Source: Candidatus Bathyarchaeia archaeon
GTDB taxonomy: Archaea; Thermoproteota; Bathyarchaeia; Hecatellales; Hecatellaceae
Reading direction: 5' to 3'
Assembly (NCBI GenBank): GCA_038883335.1
Contig: JAVZMI010000002.1
Location: 105,907-169,906, forward strand
DNA length: 64,000 nucleotides
A model generated the notes under the pieces. That model had not been told where the DNA came from, did not search any database, and was given only the letters and a program-made list of their open reading frames with translations. A program made the translations under genes and the position numbers. How positions within the stretch are numbered: the first letter of the stretch is position 1; each line of letters begins with the position of its first letter. Shown here piece after piece: positions 34,367 to 42,986 of the stretch.

Positions 34367-35536
34367 ATGGCCAAAGCTTTGGGTATAGACCCGGGCACTA
34401 AGAGTATGGATCTCTTCGGCTTCGACGATTCAACCGACGAGATCTTCCTAGACGAGGCTGTGCCGAGGGACGAGGTCACGACGAGACCAAGGGTGGTGCT
34501 CGATATTGTAAGAGAAGCGGTTAGGAGGTACGGTAGCATCGACGCGATTGTAGGTCCTAGTGGATATGGACTGCCACTTAAGATGGCACGGGAGGCCAGC
34601 GAGTCTGACATAATGTTGGCTACGTTTGTGAGCCAGAGCGATGCTCGGCGAAGGCTTAAGATCATTGGGCTTAGGGAGTTGATGTTATTAATGAGGAGGG
34701 CGGAAGATCTGAACGTATGGTTCACTCCGGGCATAATACATTTGCCGACCGTTCCAGACCACCGCAAGATCAACAGGATTGACATGGGAACCGCGGACAA
34801 ACTCTTCAGTGTAGTTTTAGCCGTGAAGGATCAGGCAGAGCGCCGCAACATCGACTATGAAGAGACATCGTTTATACTCGTTGAGGTGGGCTTCGCGTAT
34901 ACAGCTGCAGTCGCAGTGGATAAGGGCAGGGTCATTGACGGCGTCGGGGGGACTGTTGGTGGGGCGGGCTACTTGGGGATGGGTGGTATGGACGCTGAAC
35001 TTGCATATGCACTTGCGAATGCTGCCAGCAACTTCTCTAAATTACTCTTGTTCTCAGGTGGCGTAGCTCATGTTGGGCATATAGACCCCTATGCCATTTC
35101 TCCCGAGGAGTTTGTGAAGTTGGCGAAGAGAAACGAGAAAGTGAGCGCAGCCTATGAAGCCATGCTTGAAGCCATCTTGAAGGATGTAGCAGTGCTCTTG
35201 GCCACGCTCAGAAACCCCGGCGAGATAATTCTGAGCGGAAGATTTGTACGTGTGCCAGATTTTTTGGCAGATTTAAAGGACAGGTTAAAAGGTTTTCTCG
35301 GGAAGTTAGTGGGCGAGGTTAGTGTGGAGATCTTGGGTAGGAGGGCTAAGAATGTTAAGGAAGGAGCTGAAGGTGCCGCAGTATTGGCAAATGGGATAGC
35401 CGGCGGTAGGTACTCTAGACTTGTCGATGTTATGAGGCTGAGAGAAAGCAGGGGCACGATCTTCGACCACATATATCTGGAAAAGACACTAGTTCAGAGG
35501 TTGAAGGAAATATACAGTCAAACACCTCAACCTTAA
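34367..35536 (+). CDS. DUF1464 family protein, ASKHA-fold kinase-like
   Basis: The protein resembles archaeal DUF1464, related to butyrate kinase-type ASKHA folds: ALGIDPGTKSMDLFGFD (about residues 4-20), a glycine-rich phosphate segment GVGGTVGGAGYLGMGG (about 193-208) and a C-terminal IILSGRFVR. The partner in most archaea is unclear. It is directly downstream of beta-RFAP synthase, probably the same transcript, so a role in pterin or C1 cofactor metabolism is a guess. ATG 34367 is chosen because GGGGGTG precedes it. Confidence 0.8.
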   Translation: MAKALGIDPGTKSMDLFGFDDSTDEIFLDEAVPRDEVTTRPRVVLDIVREAVRRYGSIDAIVGPSGYGLPLKMAREASESDIMLATFVSQSDARRRLKIIGLRELMLLMRRAEDLNVWFTPGIIHLPTVPDHRKINRIDMGTADKLFSVVLAVKDQAERRNIDYEETSFILVEVGFAYTAAVAVDKGRVIDGVGGTVGGAGYLGMGGMDAELAYALANAASNFSKLLLFSGGVAHVGHIDPYAISPEEFVKLAKRNEKVSAAYEAMLEAILKDVAVLLATLRNPGEIILSGRFVRVPDFLADLKDRLKGFLGKLVGEVSVEILGRRAKNVKEGAEGAAVLANGIAGGRYSRLVDVMRLRESRGTIFDHIYLEKTLVQRLKEIYSQTPQP

Positions 35537-35746
35537 AACTGTATCAAAACCGGCTCTTCGGCATGCCACCACGAGGGGCGATGAACTTTCAGATTCCCAG
35601 CCAGATTTTTTCACGCGCCTGCAGGGATAGCTGCCTCTTTCAGAGCCCGCCACTTTTTTACTGGCCCTAAAGAAGGGCATAGTGAAAGGGATAGCTAATA
35701 AGTTACTTTTGTTGATCAATTCACAGATTGGTTGGGTGCATTCTGG

Positions 35747-37081
35747 GTGACGCTGGAGAAGGTGGGTTCAACCCTAAATGAGTCGCTGAGAAGAATTCTG
35801 AGACTTCCCCTCGTAGATGAGGCTGCAGTGAAGGAGCTGGTAAAAGACCTCCAGAGGGCGCTCCTCCAGGCTGATGTAAACGTTCAAATGGTTCTAGACC
35901 TCTCAAAAGAGGTTGAGAACCGTGCTCTCCACGAGAAGCTCCCTCCAGGAGTCTCACGTAGAGAGCATGTGGTGAAGGTCTTATACGAGGAGCTGACCAA
36001 GCTCCTCGGTGAAAAGCCGTCTAGACTCGCAGTCCAAGCGGGCAGAGTAAGCACCTTGATGCTCGTTGGTATCCAAGGTTCAGGAAAGACTACAGGTGCC
36101 GTCAAAATTGCACGGTTCCTTAAGAAGAGAGGAGTCAAGGCGGCGGTAGTATGCGCTGATACATATAGACCTGGCGCTCTCGCACAACTCAAACAGCTGG
36201 CCGATACCGCCGGGATACCTGTCTATGGGGAGGAGAGTGGCATGGAGCCTGTGAAAATCGCAAAGAACGGCGTCGACGCCTTTAGGAGAGCTGGTTACGA
36301 AGCCATAATCGTTGACACTGCTGGAAGACATAGGGATGATGCCAGCCTTATCGAGGAGATGAAAGAGATGGCGGCTGTTGTAAAGCCAGACCAGATAATC
36401 TTAGTCATAGATGGAACCATAGGTCAGCAGGCGGCAGTTCAAGCACGTGGATTCCATGAAGCCACAGAAATAGGCGCAATCTATGTGACGAAACTTGATG
36501 GAGCAGCAAAGGGTGGAGGCGCCTTATCGGCTGTAGCAGCTACGGGTGCGCCTATCCTCTTCATAGGTACAGGCGAGAAAGTTGAAGATATTGAACTCTT
36601 TGACCCGCCTAGATTTGTCGGCCGGCTATTGGGGATGGGCGACATTCAAGGGCTTGTAGAGAAGTTTAAGGAGGCTGAAGTTAAAATTGCTGAGGATAAG
36701 GCTAAGGCCATCTTGAGCGGTAAGTTCACTCTTACAGATATGTATGAGCAAATCGAGAACTTGCGGAAATTGGGGCCTTTGGGCAAAGTGCTCAGAATGA
36801 TGCCTGGGGGGGCAGGTCAGATTCCAGATTCGATGGTCAACTTGACCGAGGAGAAGATTGATAGTTTTAGAGTGATCATTCAGTCCATGACTAAAGCCGA
36901 GAGGGAAAACCCAAAGATAGTTAATCCTTCAAGAGTGCGAAGGATAAGTCGGGGCTCGGGGAGAAGTGAGAGGGAAGTTAAGGAGCTGATACAACAATAC
37001 GAGATGTCGAAAAAGATGTTGAAGACTTTGATGCGGCAAAGGAAACCATTCAAGATGTTTGAGAAGATGTTGCGTGGGTAG
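35747..37081 (+). CDS. srp54: Signal recognition particle GTPase SRP54
   Basis: SRP54 binds signal sequences and docks ribosomes at the membrane. N and G domains: [10 protein letters not shown] (G1, about residues 103-112), DTYRPGA (G2), DTAGRH (G3), [10 protein letters not shown] (G4). The M domain (about 300-440) has [12 protein letters not shown] and the RNA-binding helix with [14 protein letters not shown] 35747 gives a start near [13 protein letters not shown] as in the family; TTG 35732 is the longer option. A TATA-like TAATAAGTTA lies near 35695. Confidence 0.94.
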   Translation: MTLEKVGSTLNESLRRILRLPLVDEAAVKELVKDLQRALLQADVNVQMVLDLSKEVENRALHEKLPPGVSRREHVVKVLYEELTKLLGEKPSRLAVQAGRVSTLMLVGIQGSGKTTGAVKIARFLKKRGVKAAVVCADTYRPGALAQLKQLADTAGIPVYGEESGMEPVKIAKNGVDAFRRAGYEAIIVDTAGRHRDDASLIEEMKEMAAVVKPDQIILVIDGTIGQQAAVQARGFHEATEIGAIYVTKLDGAAKGGGALSAVAATGAPILFIGTGEKVEDIELFDPPRFVGRLLGMGDIQGLVEKFKEAEVKIAEDKAKAILSGKFTLTDMYEQIENLRKLGPLGKVLRMMPGGAGQIPDSMVNLTEEKIDSFRVIIQSMTKAERENPKIVNPSRVRRISRGSGRSEREVKELIQQYEMSKKMLKTLMRQRKPFKMFEKMLRG

Positions 37082-37269
37082 AGGTAGAAGATCTATTGGA
37101 GATCAGAAATCCACTTGTAGCAGCTTTCACACACTGAGGTGGAAGAGCGAATACGGGTATATGCTAAATATGAGGGGCAGGATATGCTGGCGCCCATTTG
37201 AAAGTTTCCCAAGTCTGGAGAGCCGACGAGGTTCCAAGCGGGCAATGAAGACTAGGTGAGATGGTTTAA

Positions 37270-38601
37270 GTGGAAGAGATATTGAAGATGGCTGAAAAAC
37301 TTGTAGAGGCTCACGCCCTGTGTGACAACTGTCTTGGAAGACAGTTCGCCAGCCTTGCCAGTGGCGCCAGTAATGCTGAGAGAGGTAGATCGTTGAAGAA
37401 TACTTTGGTGATGGCGGCTTACGCGATGATTATAGAGGGCAAGAGAAAGGGAAGAGACCTCCTGAAGAAACTAGCCTCTAACGGCTTCTCAGATTTTGCG
37501 AAGGCAACCTTGGAGAAGTTATCTATCCAACCCGACGCAGAGCCACGGGAGTGTGAAGTCTGCAAAGGGAAACTTGAGGAAATAGACGCTTTGGCCACCG
37601 AAGCCATAAGTAAGGCTGAAGGCTACGAGTTCCATAGTTTTCTCGTAGGCGCGAAGATACCTTCGCATGTAACGGAAGCTGAGGACTCGTTACGAGCTAA
37701 ACACGGTGTGAATTGGGGGGAGGCGATTAGGAGTGAGTTTACAAGAGAGATCGGGAAGATAATTTCACACAAAACCATGAAGAAGGTAAATTATACAAAT
37801 CCCGACGTAAACTTCACAGTTGACCCGTATAAGGGGGAGGTTACTCTCCAAGTTAACCCCTTATTCATCGCAGGTCGCTACAAGAAGCTCAAGGCTGGAA
37901 TTCCCCAGTCGAGGTGGCTTTGCAATAAGTGCAGAGGGAAAGGGTGCCCGTCATGTGGGGGGACTGGTAGGAGGTATGAAGACTCGGTACAGGAGATAAT
38001 CGCGCAACCAATACTTATGAGGACTATGGGGGAAGATGCTATACTTCACGCAAGTGGTAGAGAGGATGTAGATGCGAAGGTTCTCGGCGAGGGAAGACCC
38101 TTCGTACTCGAAGTTAAGAGACCACGTATCCGTAGCCTCAAGTTGGAGGAGGTGAGGGATGCTATTGCTAAGAGTGGGAAGGTTGAAGTTGAAGATCTCC
38201 AAGTGGTTGGGAAGGATTATGTGAAGAAGTTGAAGATGGGAGAGTCTGCGGATAAGGTATACCAAGCCATCGTGGAGGTTGACGGTGAAATTACGGATGA
38301 CGACTTGGAGAAAGTTTCGAAGGTTCTAACAGGTTGCTATATAAAACAAGCCACCCCGAGCAGAGTCCTCCATCGTAGAGTTGATAAAGTTCGGGAAAGA
38401 TACATATATAAGGTTAATGTAAAGAAGATATCGGCTAAGAGTTTTGATTTAACGATACACTGCCAAGGGGGCCTATACGTGAAGGAGCTGGTGGAGGGCG
38501 ACGAGGGTAGGACAACCCCCAGCGTAGCTACCCTAATAGGTAAGAAGGCCCGGTGTGTGGAGTTAAACGTGTTGGATGTTGGGAGGAGAGGGGCGAGTTG
38601 A
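37270..38601 (+). CDS. pus10: tRNA pseudouridine synthase Pus10
   Basis: Pus10 makes pseudouridine 54 and 55 in archaeal tRNA. The N-terminal THUMP-containing part has CDNCLGRQFA (about residues 18-27) and CEVCKGK; the catalytic part has the conserved Asp in SGREDVDAKVLGEGRPF (about 262-278), and the zinc ribbon CNKCRGKGCPSCGGTG (about 218-233). GTG start follows AGGTGAG. The TTG start of L21e overlaps its stop by 4 bases. About 190 bases between SRP54 and this gene hold no recognisable gene. Confidence 0.94.
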   Translation: MEEILKMAEKLVEAHALCDNCLGRQFASLASGASNAERGRSLKNTLVMAAYAMIIEGKRKGRDLLKKLASNGFSDFAKATLEKLSIQPDAEPRECEVCKGKLEEIDALATEAISKAEGYEFHSFLVGAKIPSHVTEAEDSLRAKHGVNWGEAIRSEFTREIGKIISHKTMKKVNYTNPDVNFTVDPYKGEVTLQVNPLFIAGRYKKLKAGIPQSRWLCNKCRGKGCPSCGGTGRRYEDSVQEIIAQPILMRTMGEDAILHASGREDVDAKVLGEGRPFVLEVKRPRIRSLKLEEVRDAIAKSGKVEVEDLQVVGKDYVKKLKMGESADKVYQAIVEVDGEITDDDLEKVSKVLTGCYIKQATPSRVLHRRVDKVRERYIYKVNVKKISAKSFDLTIHCQGGLYVKELVEGDEGRTTPSVATLIGKKARCVELNVLDVGRRGAS

Positions 38602-38882
38602 AGAGGTCGAAAGGTTACCGCTCTAGGACGAGACAACTCTTCAGAAAGGGATGGAGTGCTTGCAGAATGAGTGTAAGCTCCCTACTCAGGGAATATAATA
38701 TCGGAGATAGGGTCGTCATACAAATAGAGCCATCGAAAGTTAAAGGGCAACCCCACCGACGATACCATGGAAAGGTCGGTGTAATCAGTGAGAAGAGGGG
38801 CAGGGCTTATGTGCTCAGCGTGCAAGATGGAGGTAAGGTGAGACAGGTTATCTCTATGCCGGATCACCTTAAACCCCTATAA
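38598..38882 (+). CDS. rpl21e: 50S ribosomal protein L21e
   Basis: The 94-residue protein has the L21e pattern: KRSKGYRSRTRQLFRKGW (residues 2-19), YNIGDRVVIQIEPS (about 35-48) and GKVGVISEKRGRAYVL. TTG 38598 overlaps the pus10 stop as TTGA. It is upstream of rpoF, the conserved archaeal order L21e-Rpb4-DUF655-KsgA. Basic N-terminus as expected. Confidence 0.95.
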   Translation: MKRSKGYRSRTRQLFRKGWSACRMSVSSLLREYNIGDRVVIQIEPSKVKGQPHRRYHGKVGVISEKRGRAYVLSVQDGGKVRQVISMPDHLKPL

Positions 38883-38902
38883 AGTTGAAGGGGTGTTAAG
38901 TT

Positions 38903-39229
38903 TTGCCTAAGATGATTATCGAGAGTAAACCTGTAACTATAGCTAAAGCGAAGAAGATGTTGGAAGGCCTTAACCGTGAGTTAAACCAGTTTCAGAGAAG
39001 AACCTTGGATTATGCAATACTATTTTCAAAGATCGATCCCGATGATGCTGAGAGGCTTGCGGAGCAGCTCACAGCGCAGTTAGGCGTAAGCCTTAGTGAG
39101 GCTGTCCAGATTGTGAATTCGATGCCTGAGACCTTGGAGGAGTTGAGAGTCTTCATTCCTCGCCATAAAGTGATAGAGACAGCCAAACTAAAAGATGCAT
39201 TGGCACTTATAGATAAGTATAGGAAGTAG
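38903..39229 (+). CDS. rpoF: DNA-directed RNA polymerase subunit F (Rpb4)
   Basis: Subunit F forms the stalk with subunit E. The 108-residue helical protein has the HRDC-like pattern with KPVTIAKAKKMLEGL (about residues 9-23) and LDYAILFSKIDPDDAERLAE (about 35-54). TTG start. It sits 20 bases after L21e and precedes DUF655, its usual partner. Confidence 0.92.
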   Translation: MPKMIIESKPVTIAKAKKMLEGLNRELNQFQRRTLDYAILFSKIDPDDAERLAEQLTAQLGVSLSEAVQIVNSMPETLEELRVFIPRHKVIETAKLKDALALIDKYRK

Positions 39230-39340
39230 CGTGTCCACGCTACGACGAAGGCGATCTCCATTTTTCTAAGCGCGATAGCACGGAAGTAGGTAAGGATCCA
39301 ACATAGTCTAAAATAGTCTCCTGAGGTGCAATTTGCACAC

Positions 39341-39898
39341 ATGGAAAGAGAGAAGAGACACTATGAAGAGTACGGCTATGTGTTGGACTTCCTCCCTAGG
39401 GGCAGAGCAGTTTCAGGGGGAAGATACATAGCGGAGCCTATCATCCAGATAATTGGAGAAGAGTTTTTTACACTACTTGAGGCTGCTGCACGGCCAAACA
39501 TTGTGGTAAACCTACACGAAAGGATTTACATTGGCAAAGAGAAGAGGGATAAGGTCAGTCATATAATAGGGAGGATACCATTTGAAGAGTTGACCCCGAC
39601 TGCAAAGGGTGAACTCCCCTATGTGGTGGAGGAGATTGTTAAAAAAGGCGAAGCTAGATTTGTAGAATTCTTTAACAAAGCCCAGTCTATAACCCCGCGG
39701 ATGCATGCTTTCGAGTTGCTTCCCGGCATTGGGAAGAAGTATATGTGGCAGATTGTGAATGAGAGGGAAAAAAGGCCCTTCGAGAGCTTCAATGATATCC
39801 AGAATAGAACAGGCCTCCCAGACCCTATGAAAGTGGTTGCTAAAAGGATACTGGACGAGCTGATGGCTGATCAGAAGTATAAACTCTTTTGTAGGTGA
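39341..39898 (+). CDS. DUF655 family RNA-binding-like protein
   Basis: DUF655 proteins are archaeal and consistently linked with RNA polymerase subunit F and KsgA. The N-terminal half (EYGYVLDFLPRGRA, about residues 9-22; GEEFFTLLEA) is OB-like, and the C-terminal half has helix-hairpin-helix repeats (LLPGIGKKYMWQIVNER, about 127-143). It may bind rRNA or DNA. ATG 39341 is preferred over GTG 39326 because GAGGTG precedes it. Confidence 0.88.
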   Translation: MEREKRHYEEYGYVLDFLPRGRAVSGGRYIAEPIIQIIGEEFFTLLEAAARPNIVVNLHERIYIGKEKRDKVSHIIGRIPFEELTPTAKGELPYVVEEIVKKGEARFVEFFNKAQSITPRMHAFELLPGIGKKYMWQIVNEREKRPFESFNDIQNRTGLPDPMKVVAKRILDELMADQKYKLFCR

Positions 39899-39940
39899 AC
39901 CATGAGAGGCGTTATTTACGGTTAGACTTCTGGTATTGCC

Positions 39941-40771
39941 ATGGACTTGGAGCACCTTAAGAGGCTCCTAAGAGAGCAGAATATACGGCTCAGGAGAGAC
40001 CTTAGCCAGAACTTCATGGTAGACGATCAGGCGCTTCGAAGGGTTGTGGAGTATGCGAACATAACGGGGAATGATGTGGTTCTTGAGATTGGCGGAGGCT
40101 TGGGGTTTTTGACGAAACTTCTGGCGACTAGAGCTAGGAGAGTGATTACGATTGAGAAGGACCCTAGGCTTGCCGCAGTTTTGAGGAAAATGTTTGAGGA
40201 TGAAGAGAGAGTGGAAATATTGGAAGGTGACTTTCTAAAAATGGGCGTCCCAAAGTACAATAAGGTGGCGTCTAATCCCCCCTACGCTTCAATATCGAAG
40301 ATAATCTTCAAGCTTCTAGGAGAGAGGTTCGATTGTGGGGTATTAACGCTCCAGAAAGAGTTCGCGGAGAGGATGGCTGCATGCCCTGGTCATAGAAACT
40401 ATGGTAGGTTAACTGTGATGAGTTATGTGAAGGCGGAAGTCGAGCTGTTAGAGGCTCTTCCCCCCTCAGCATTTTATCCACCTCCTGAGGTGGCCTCGAC
40501 CATAACCAGGATCCAGCCCAGAAGAGAGCTACCTTTCAAGGTGGCAGATTGGAAACTGTTCGAGGAGGTTGTCAGAACTTTATTTACCCAAAGGAATAGA
40601 ACTGTTAAGAAAGCTTTAAAGATCCTATTAAGAAGTATGCATCTGCCAAAGCTGGAAGCCGCCAGTTTGCCCGCTCATTTACTGGATAGAAGAGTATTCA
40701 CGTTAACTCCTGAAGAGTTTGGTGTTTTGGCGGATGCAATTTATGGAGCGGCTACGCATAGTAGAGTTTAG
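39941..40771 (+). CDS. ksgA: 16S rRNA dimethyladenosine transferase KsgA (RsmA)
   Basis: KsgA dimethylates two adjacent adenines near the 3' end of 16S rRNA. Motifs: LSQNFMVDDQALRRVV (about residues 22-37), SAM-binding VLEIGGGLGFLTKLLA (about 48-63) and the catalytic SNPPYASIS (about 110-118). The C-terminal half has the FTQRNRTVKKAL basic patch. It overlaps the HemK-like methyltransferase by 29 bases. Confidence 0.95.
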   Translation: MDLEHLKRLLREQNIRLRRDLSQNFMVDDQALRRVVEYANITGNDVVLEIGGGLGFLTKLLATRARRVITIEKDPRLAAVLRKMFEDEERVEILEGDFLKMGVPKYNKVASNPPYASISKIIFKLLGERFDCGVLTLQKEFAERMAACPGHRNYGRLTVMSYVKAEVELLEALPPSAFYPPPEVASTITRIQPRRELPFKVADWKLFEEVVRTLFTQRNRTVKKALKILLRSMHLPKLEAASLPAHLLDRRVFTLTPEEFGVLADAIYGAATHSRV

Positions 40772-41396
40772 AGAACTCAAGTTCCTCGTTCCCGAGGATG
40801 TATACCTACCCTCCGATGACAGCTTACTTTTAGCTGAGAACTTCAAAGTAAGAGACGGCGAGGAAGTTTTAGAGATAGGTTGTGGATGCGGTATAAACGC
40901 ACTACTGGCCGCTTTGAGGGCTGGAAGGGTCGTTGCGACCGATATCAACCCTTCCGCAGCGAAGGCCACACTATGGAATGCTCGGTTAAACGGTCTTAAT
41001 GGTAAAGTGGAGGTACTCGTGGGAGATCTGTTTGGCCCCATAGGAGTTGGGGAAGTGTTTGATGTCATCCTATTTAACCCGCCTTACCTTCCATCTACAC
41101 CCGAGGAAGGGTGCAGCATATTGGAGAAGTCTTGGCAGGGGGGCGAGAGTGGAAGAGAAGTTGTAGACCGTTTTTTAGAAGAAGTTGGAGATCATCTCAA
41201 AAAGGATGGGCGTATCTATTTGGTGCAGTCAACACTCTCCAGAATTGATGAGACTGTGAAGAGGTTAGAGGAGAAAGGCTACTGGGTTAGAATGTTAGGG
41301 GAAACTCGTTTTCCCTTTGAAACCATCGTCTGCATTGAAGCGAGACGGAGGCTAATTTTCGGTTGTATGGAGTTTAAGACCCAAGATCACCTCTAA
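40743..41396 (+). CDS. HemK/PrmC-related N5-glutamine methyltransferase (Mtq2-like)
   Basis: The protein has the SAM motif VLEIGCGCGINALLA (about residues 43-57) and the catalytic NPPY (FNPPYLPST, about 107-115) of HemK-type methyltransferases. The eukaryotic and archaeal relatives (Mtq2/HemK2) methylate Gln in release factor eRF1/aRF1 GGQ. Adjacent to KsgA, as in many archaea. ATG 40743 is taken; earlier starts at 40719 and 40734 lie deeper in ksgA. The end overlaps the convergent PAC2 gene by 45 bases. Confidence 0.88.
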   Translation: MERLRIVEFRELKFLVPEDVYLPSDDSLLLAENFKVRDGEEVLEIGCGCGINALLAALRAGRVVATDINPSAAKATLWNARLNGLNGKVEVLVGDLFGPIGVGEVFDVILFNPPYLPSTPEEGCSILEKSWQGGESGREVVDRFLEEVGDHLKKDGRIYLVQSTLSRIDETVKRLEEKGYWVRMLGETRFPFETIVCIEARRRLIFGCMEFKTQDHL

Positions 41397-41948
41397 ACAC
41401 CGCACAACCGCACGGGCCGCTGCTGGGTCAGGGTGTTCAGGATCTTCTATGTTTGGTTCACTTCTTCCAAAGAGGCAGATGCCCTCTATCCCTCTAAGTT
41501 TGGCGAACCCGAAAACTAAACCTGAGAAACCGTAGAAGGGGCCAATATATCCAACATCAATACCGTGACTTTTCATCTCCTCGATGAGATTTAGATCTGT
41601 CGCAGCACAACAGACATCCTTCCCCTTATACCCGTAACCAGCTAGTATGAAAATTCTCTTAACCTCGAACTCTTTGAATAGGTCCAGTGCCTTCTCAGCC
41701 ACCTCAAACTGTCCTTGAAAGTTTGCGTGATAGCCCACAGTTATCAAGAGGTCTGGGTTGTTATGCGAGTAGAAACGGACAGCTGGGAGATCTAAACCTG
41801 ATTTCACCAATTTTACGCCGCCTGAGCCTGGTAGGGAGGGGTGAGGAGCGTAAGAGGGTTTAGTATAGTAGATAACTGGGAAATAGGGTGAGTAGAGTTC
41901 GGCAAATAGTGAAGCCCTCAAGCCCTCGACGAGGTACTCTACAGCCAA
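41352..41948 (-). CDS. PAC2 family protein (second of a tandem pair), N-terminus uncertain
   Basis: Related to proteasome assembly chaperone 2 and archaeal PbaA-like proteins. Residues include YSPYFPVIYYTKPS, TVGYHANFQGQFEVAEKALDL (in parts), RIFILAGYGYKGKDV and GFAKLRGIEGICLFGR. The only ordinary in-frame start is TTG 41948, but the conserved first strand (IAIVGSPGLRSIGKLA) is encoded upstream to about 42041. There the sequence reads GGTGAG, three bases, ATC, not ATG. Start by ATC, or fusion to the upstream gene by a -1 shift, are possible; see the finding. Confidence 0.8.
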   Translation of the reverse strand: MAVEYLVEGLRASLFAELYSPYFPVIYYTKPSYAPHPSLPGSGGVKLVKSGLDLPAVRFYSHNNPDLLITVGYHANFQGQFEVAEKALDLFKEFEVKRIFILAGYGYKGKDVCCAATDLNLIEEMKSHGIDVGYIGPFYGFSGLVFGFAKLRGIEGICLFGRSEPNIEDPEHPDPAAARAVVRCLEVILGLKLHTTEN

Positions 41949-42058
41949 TTTACCGATCGACCTGAGACCTGGAGAGCCTACAATGGCTATTGGCTCCCTT
42001 AAAACTGGCCTTTTCAGATATTCTATGTATGTCTTGGCGATACTCTCACCGCCAGAGT

Positions 42059-42844
42059 TTAGATATATAACATACGGTCTTTGGGGGGGGCTATCCTGGT
42101 TGCTTCCTCGATGGCTTGGCGCTCCACCTCTTCTATCTTTTGTATGATCTCGGCGGTCGCTTTAGCTTGGCTCTCGAGGGGCGCCATGTCGATCTTCAAC
42201 CCCAATATCTTGGTGAGAACCTCGAGGATGGCTTTGGCGGCTTTAGCGTCAACAAGGGATTGACCTGTTGGGGTGGTATAACCTACGGTCTCTCCGAGGA
42301 GGCATATACCCTCCATCCCCCTCAACTTGGCCAGCCCGAAGAGTAACCCGTTTGTGCCGCCGATGCTACCTTCCTCCATGGGCTTCGCCCCGTAAACCTT
42401 CATCTCATCGACTAGCTTGGGGTCTGTTGCCGCAATGTAGACCCTCGGCTTCTCAGCGGATCTCTCAGTTACATACGCAGCCAACGTGAAGACCCTCTTC
42501 ACACCGAAACGTTCAGCCAAATTCAGGACTTCCTCTGCGATGGCATACTGCCCTTCCGGGGATGTTGCCTGAGTGTTCCCAGTGTAGATTACTGCCCCCC
42601 TCTCCAAGTTCCTATCTGACCAGCAGTATAGTTCGTTCTTCATTAGCTCCACTGTACCATCCTTCTTGATTAATACGTAGGGCGGGAAGAAGGGCGAGTA
42701 AATCTCCCCGAATAGTTCTGCCCTCAGCTCATTTATCAAGTAATCAGTCGAAAGCTTCGCTACATACGCAATTCCAGGTAACCCGCCTATGAGCACAGGA
42801 TTACTTACACTTGGTTCCCTGTATAGCTTAACAACAGCCTTCAC
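42059..42844 (-). CDS. PAC2 family protein, proteasome assembly chaperone-like
   Basis: The 261-residue protein has the PAC2 pattern: VLIGGLPGIAYVAKLSTDY (about residues 17-35), IYSPFFPPYVL, QATSPEGQYAIAEEVL and LLFGLAKLRGMEGICLLGE (about 168-186). PAC2 proteins help assemble the 20S proteasome in archaea or have unknown chaperone roles. The C-terminal 30 residues are a coiled-coil-like helix. Close to its end is a run of eight C on this strand. Start is a TATA-less ATG at 42844 with no strong ribosome binding site. Confidence 0.85.
   Translation of the reverse strand: MKAVVKLYREPSVSNPVLIGGLPGIAYVAKLSTDYLINELRAELFGEIYSPFFPPYVLIKKDGTVELMKNELYCWSDRNLERGAVIYTGNTQATSPEGQYAIAEEVLNLAERFGVKRVFTLAAYVTERSAEKPRVYIAATDPKLVDEMKVYGAKPMEEGSIGGTNGLLFGLAKLRGMEGICLLGETVGYTTPTGQSLVDAKAAKAILEVLTKILGLKIDMAPLESQAKATAEIIQKIEEVERQAIEEATRIAPPKDRMLYI
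42083..42090 (-). other. Run of eight C near the end of the first PAC2 gene
   Basis: On the coding strand this reads GCCCCCCCCAAA. A -1 slip here leaves the frame of the first PAC2 gene and enters that of the second without a stop until the end of the second gene. Homopolymers like this are prone to sequencing error or to programmed slippage. Confidence 0.5.
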
Positions 42845-42986
42845 AGCTCACACCCGAACCGTACCATATCGAAGGATGATTCCACACCGCGAAAGACGAC
42901 AGTAAATGTATTTGATGCTTCATAAGGGTTGAGATCTGCGTGCATATGAAAAATCCTCCCATACTTGTTGACAGTAAAAAAATGAG

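Noticed and set aside
37082..37269. Short coding-like stretches between SRP54 and Pus10
   Set aside because: Fragments in different frames are too short to assign; no tRNA-like cloverleaf or T-loop was found either.
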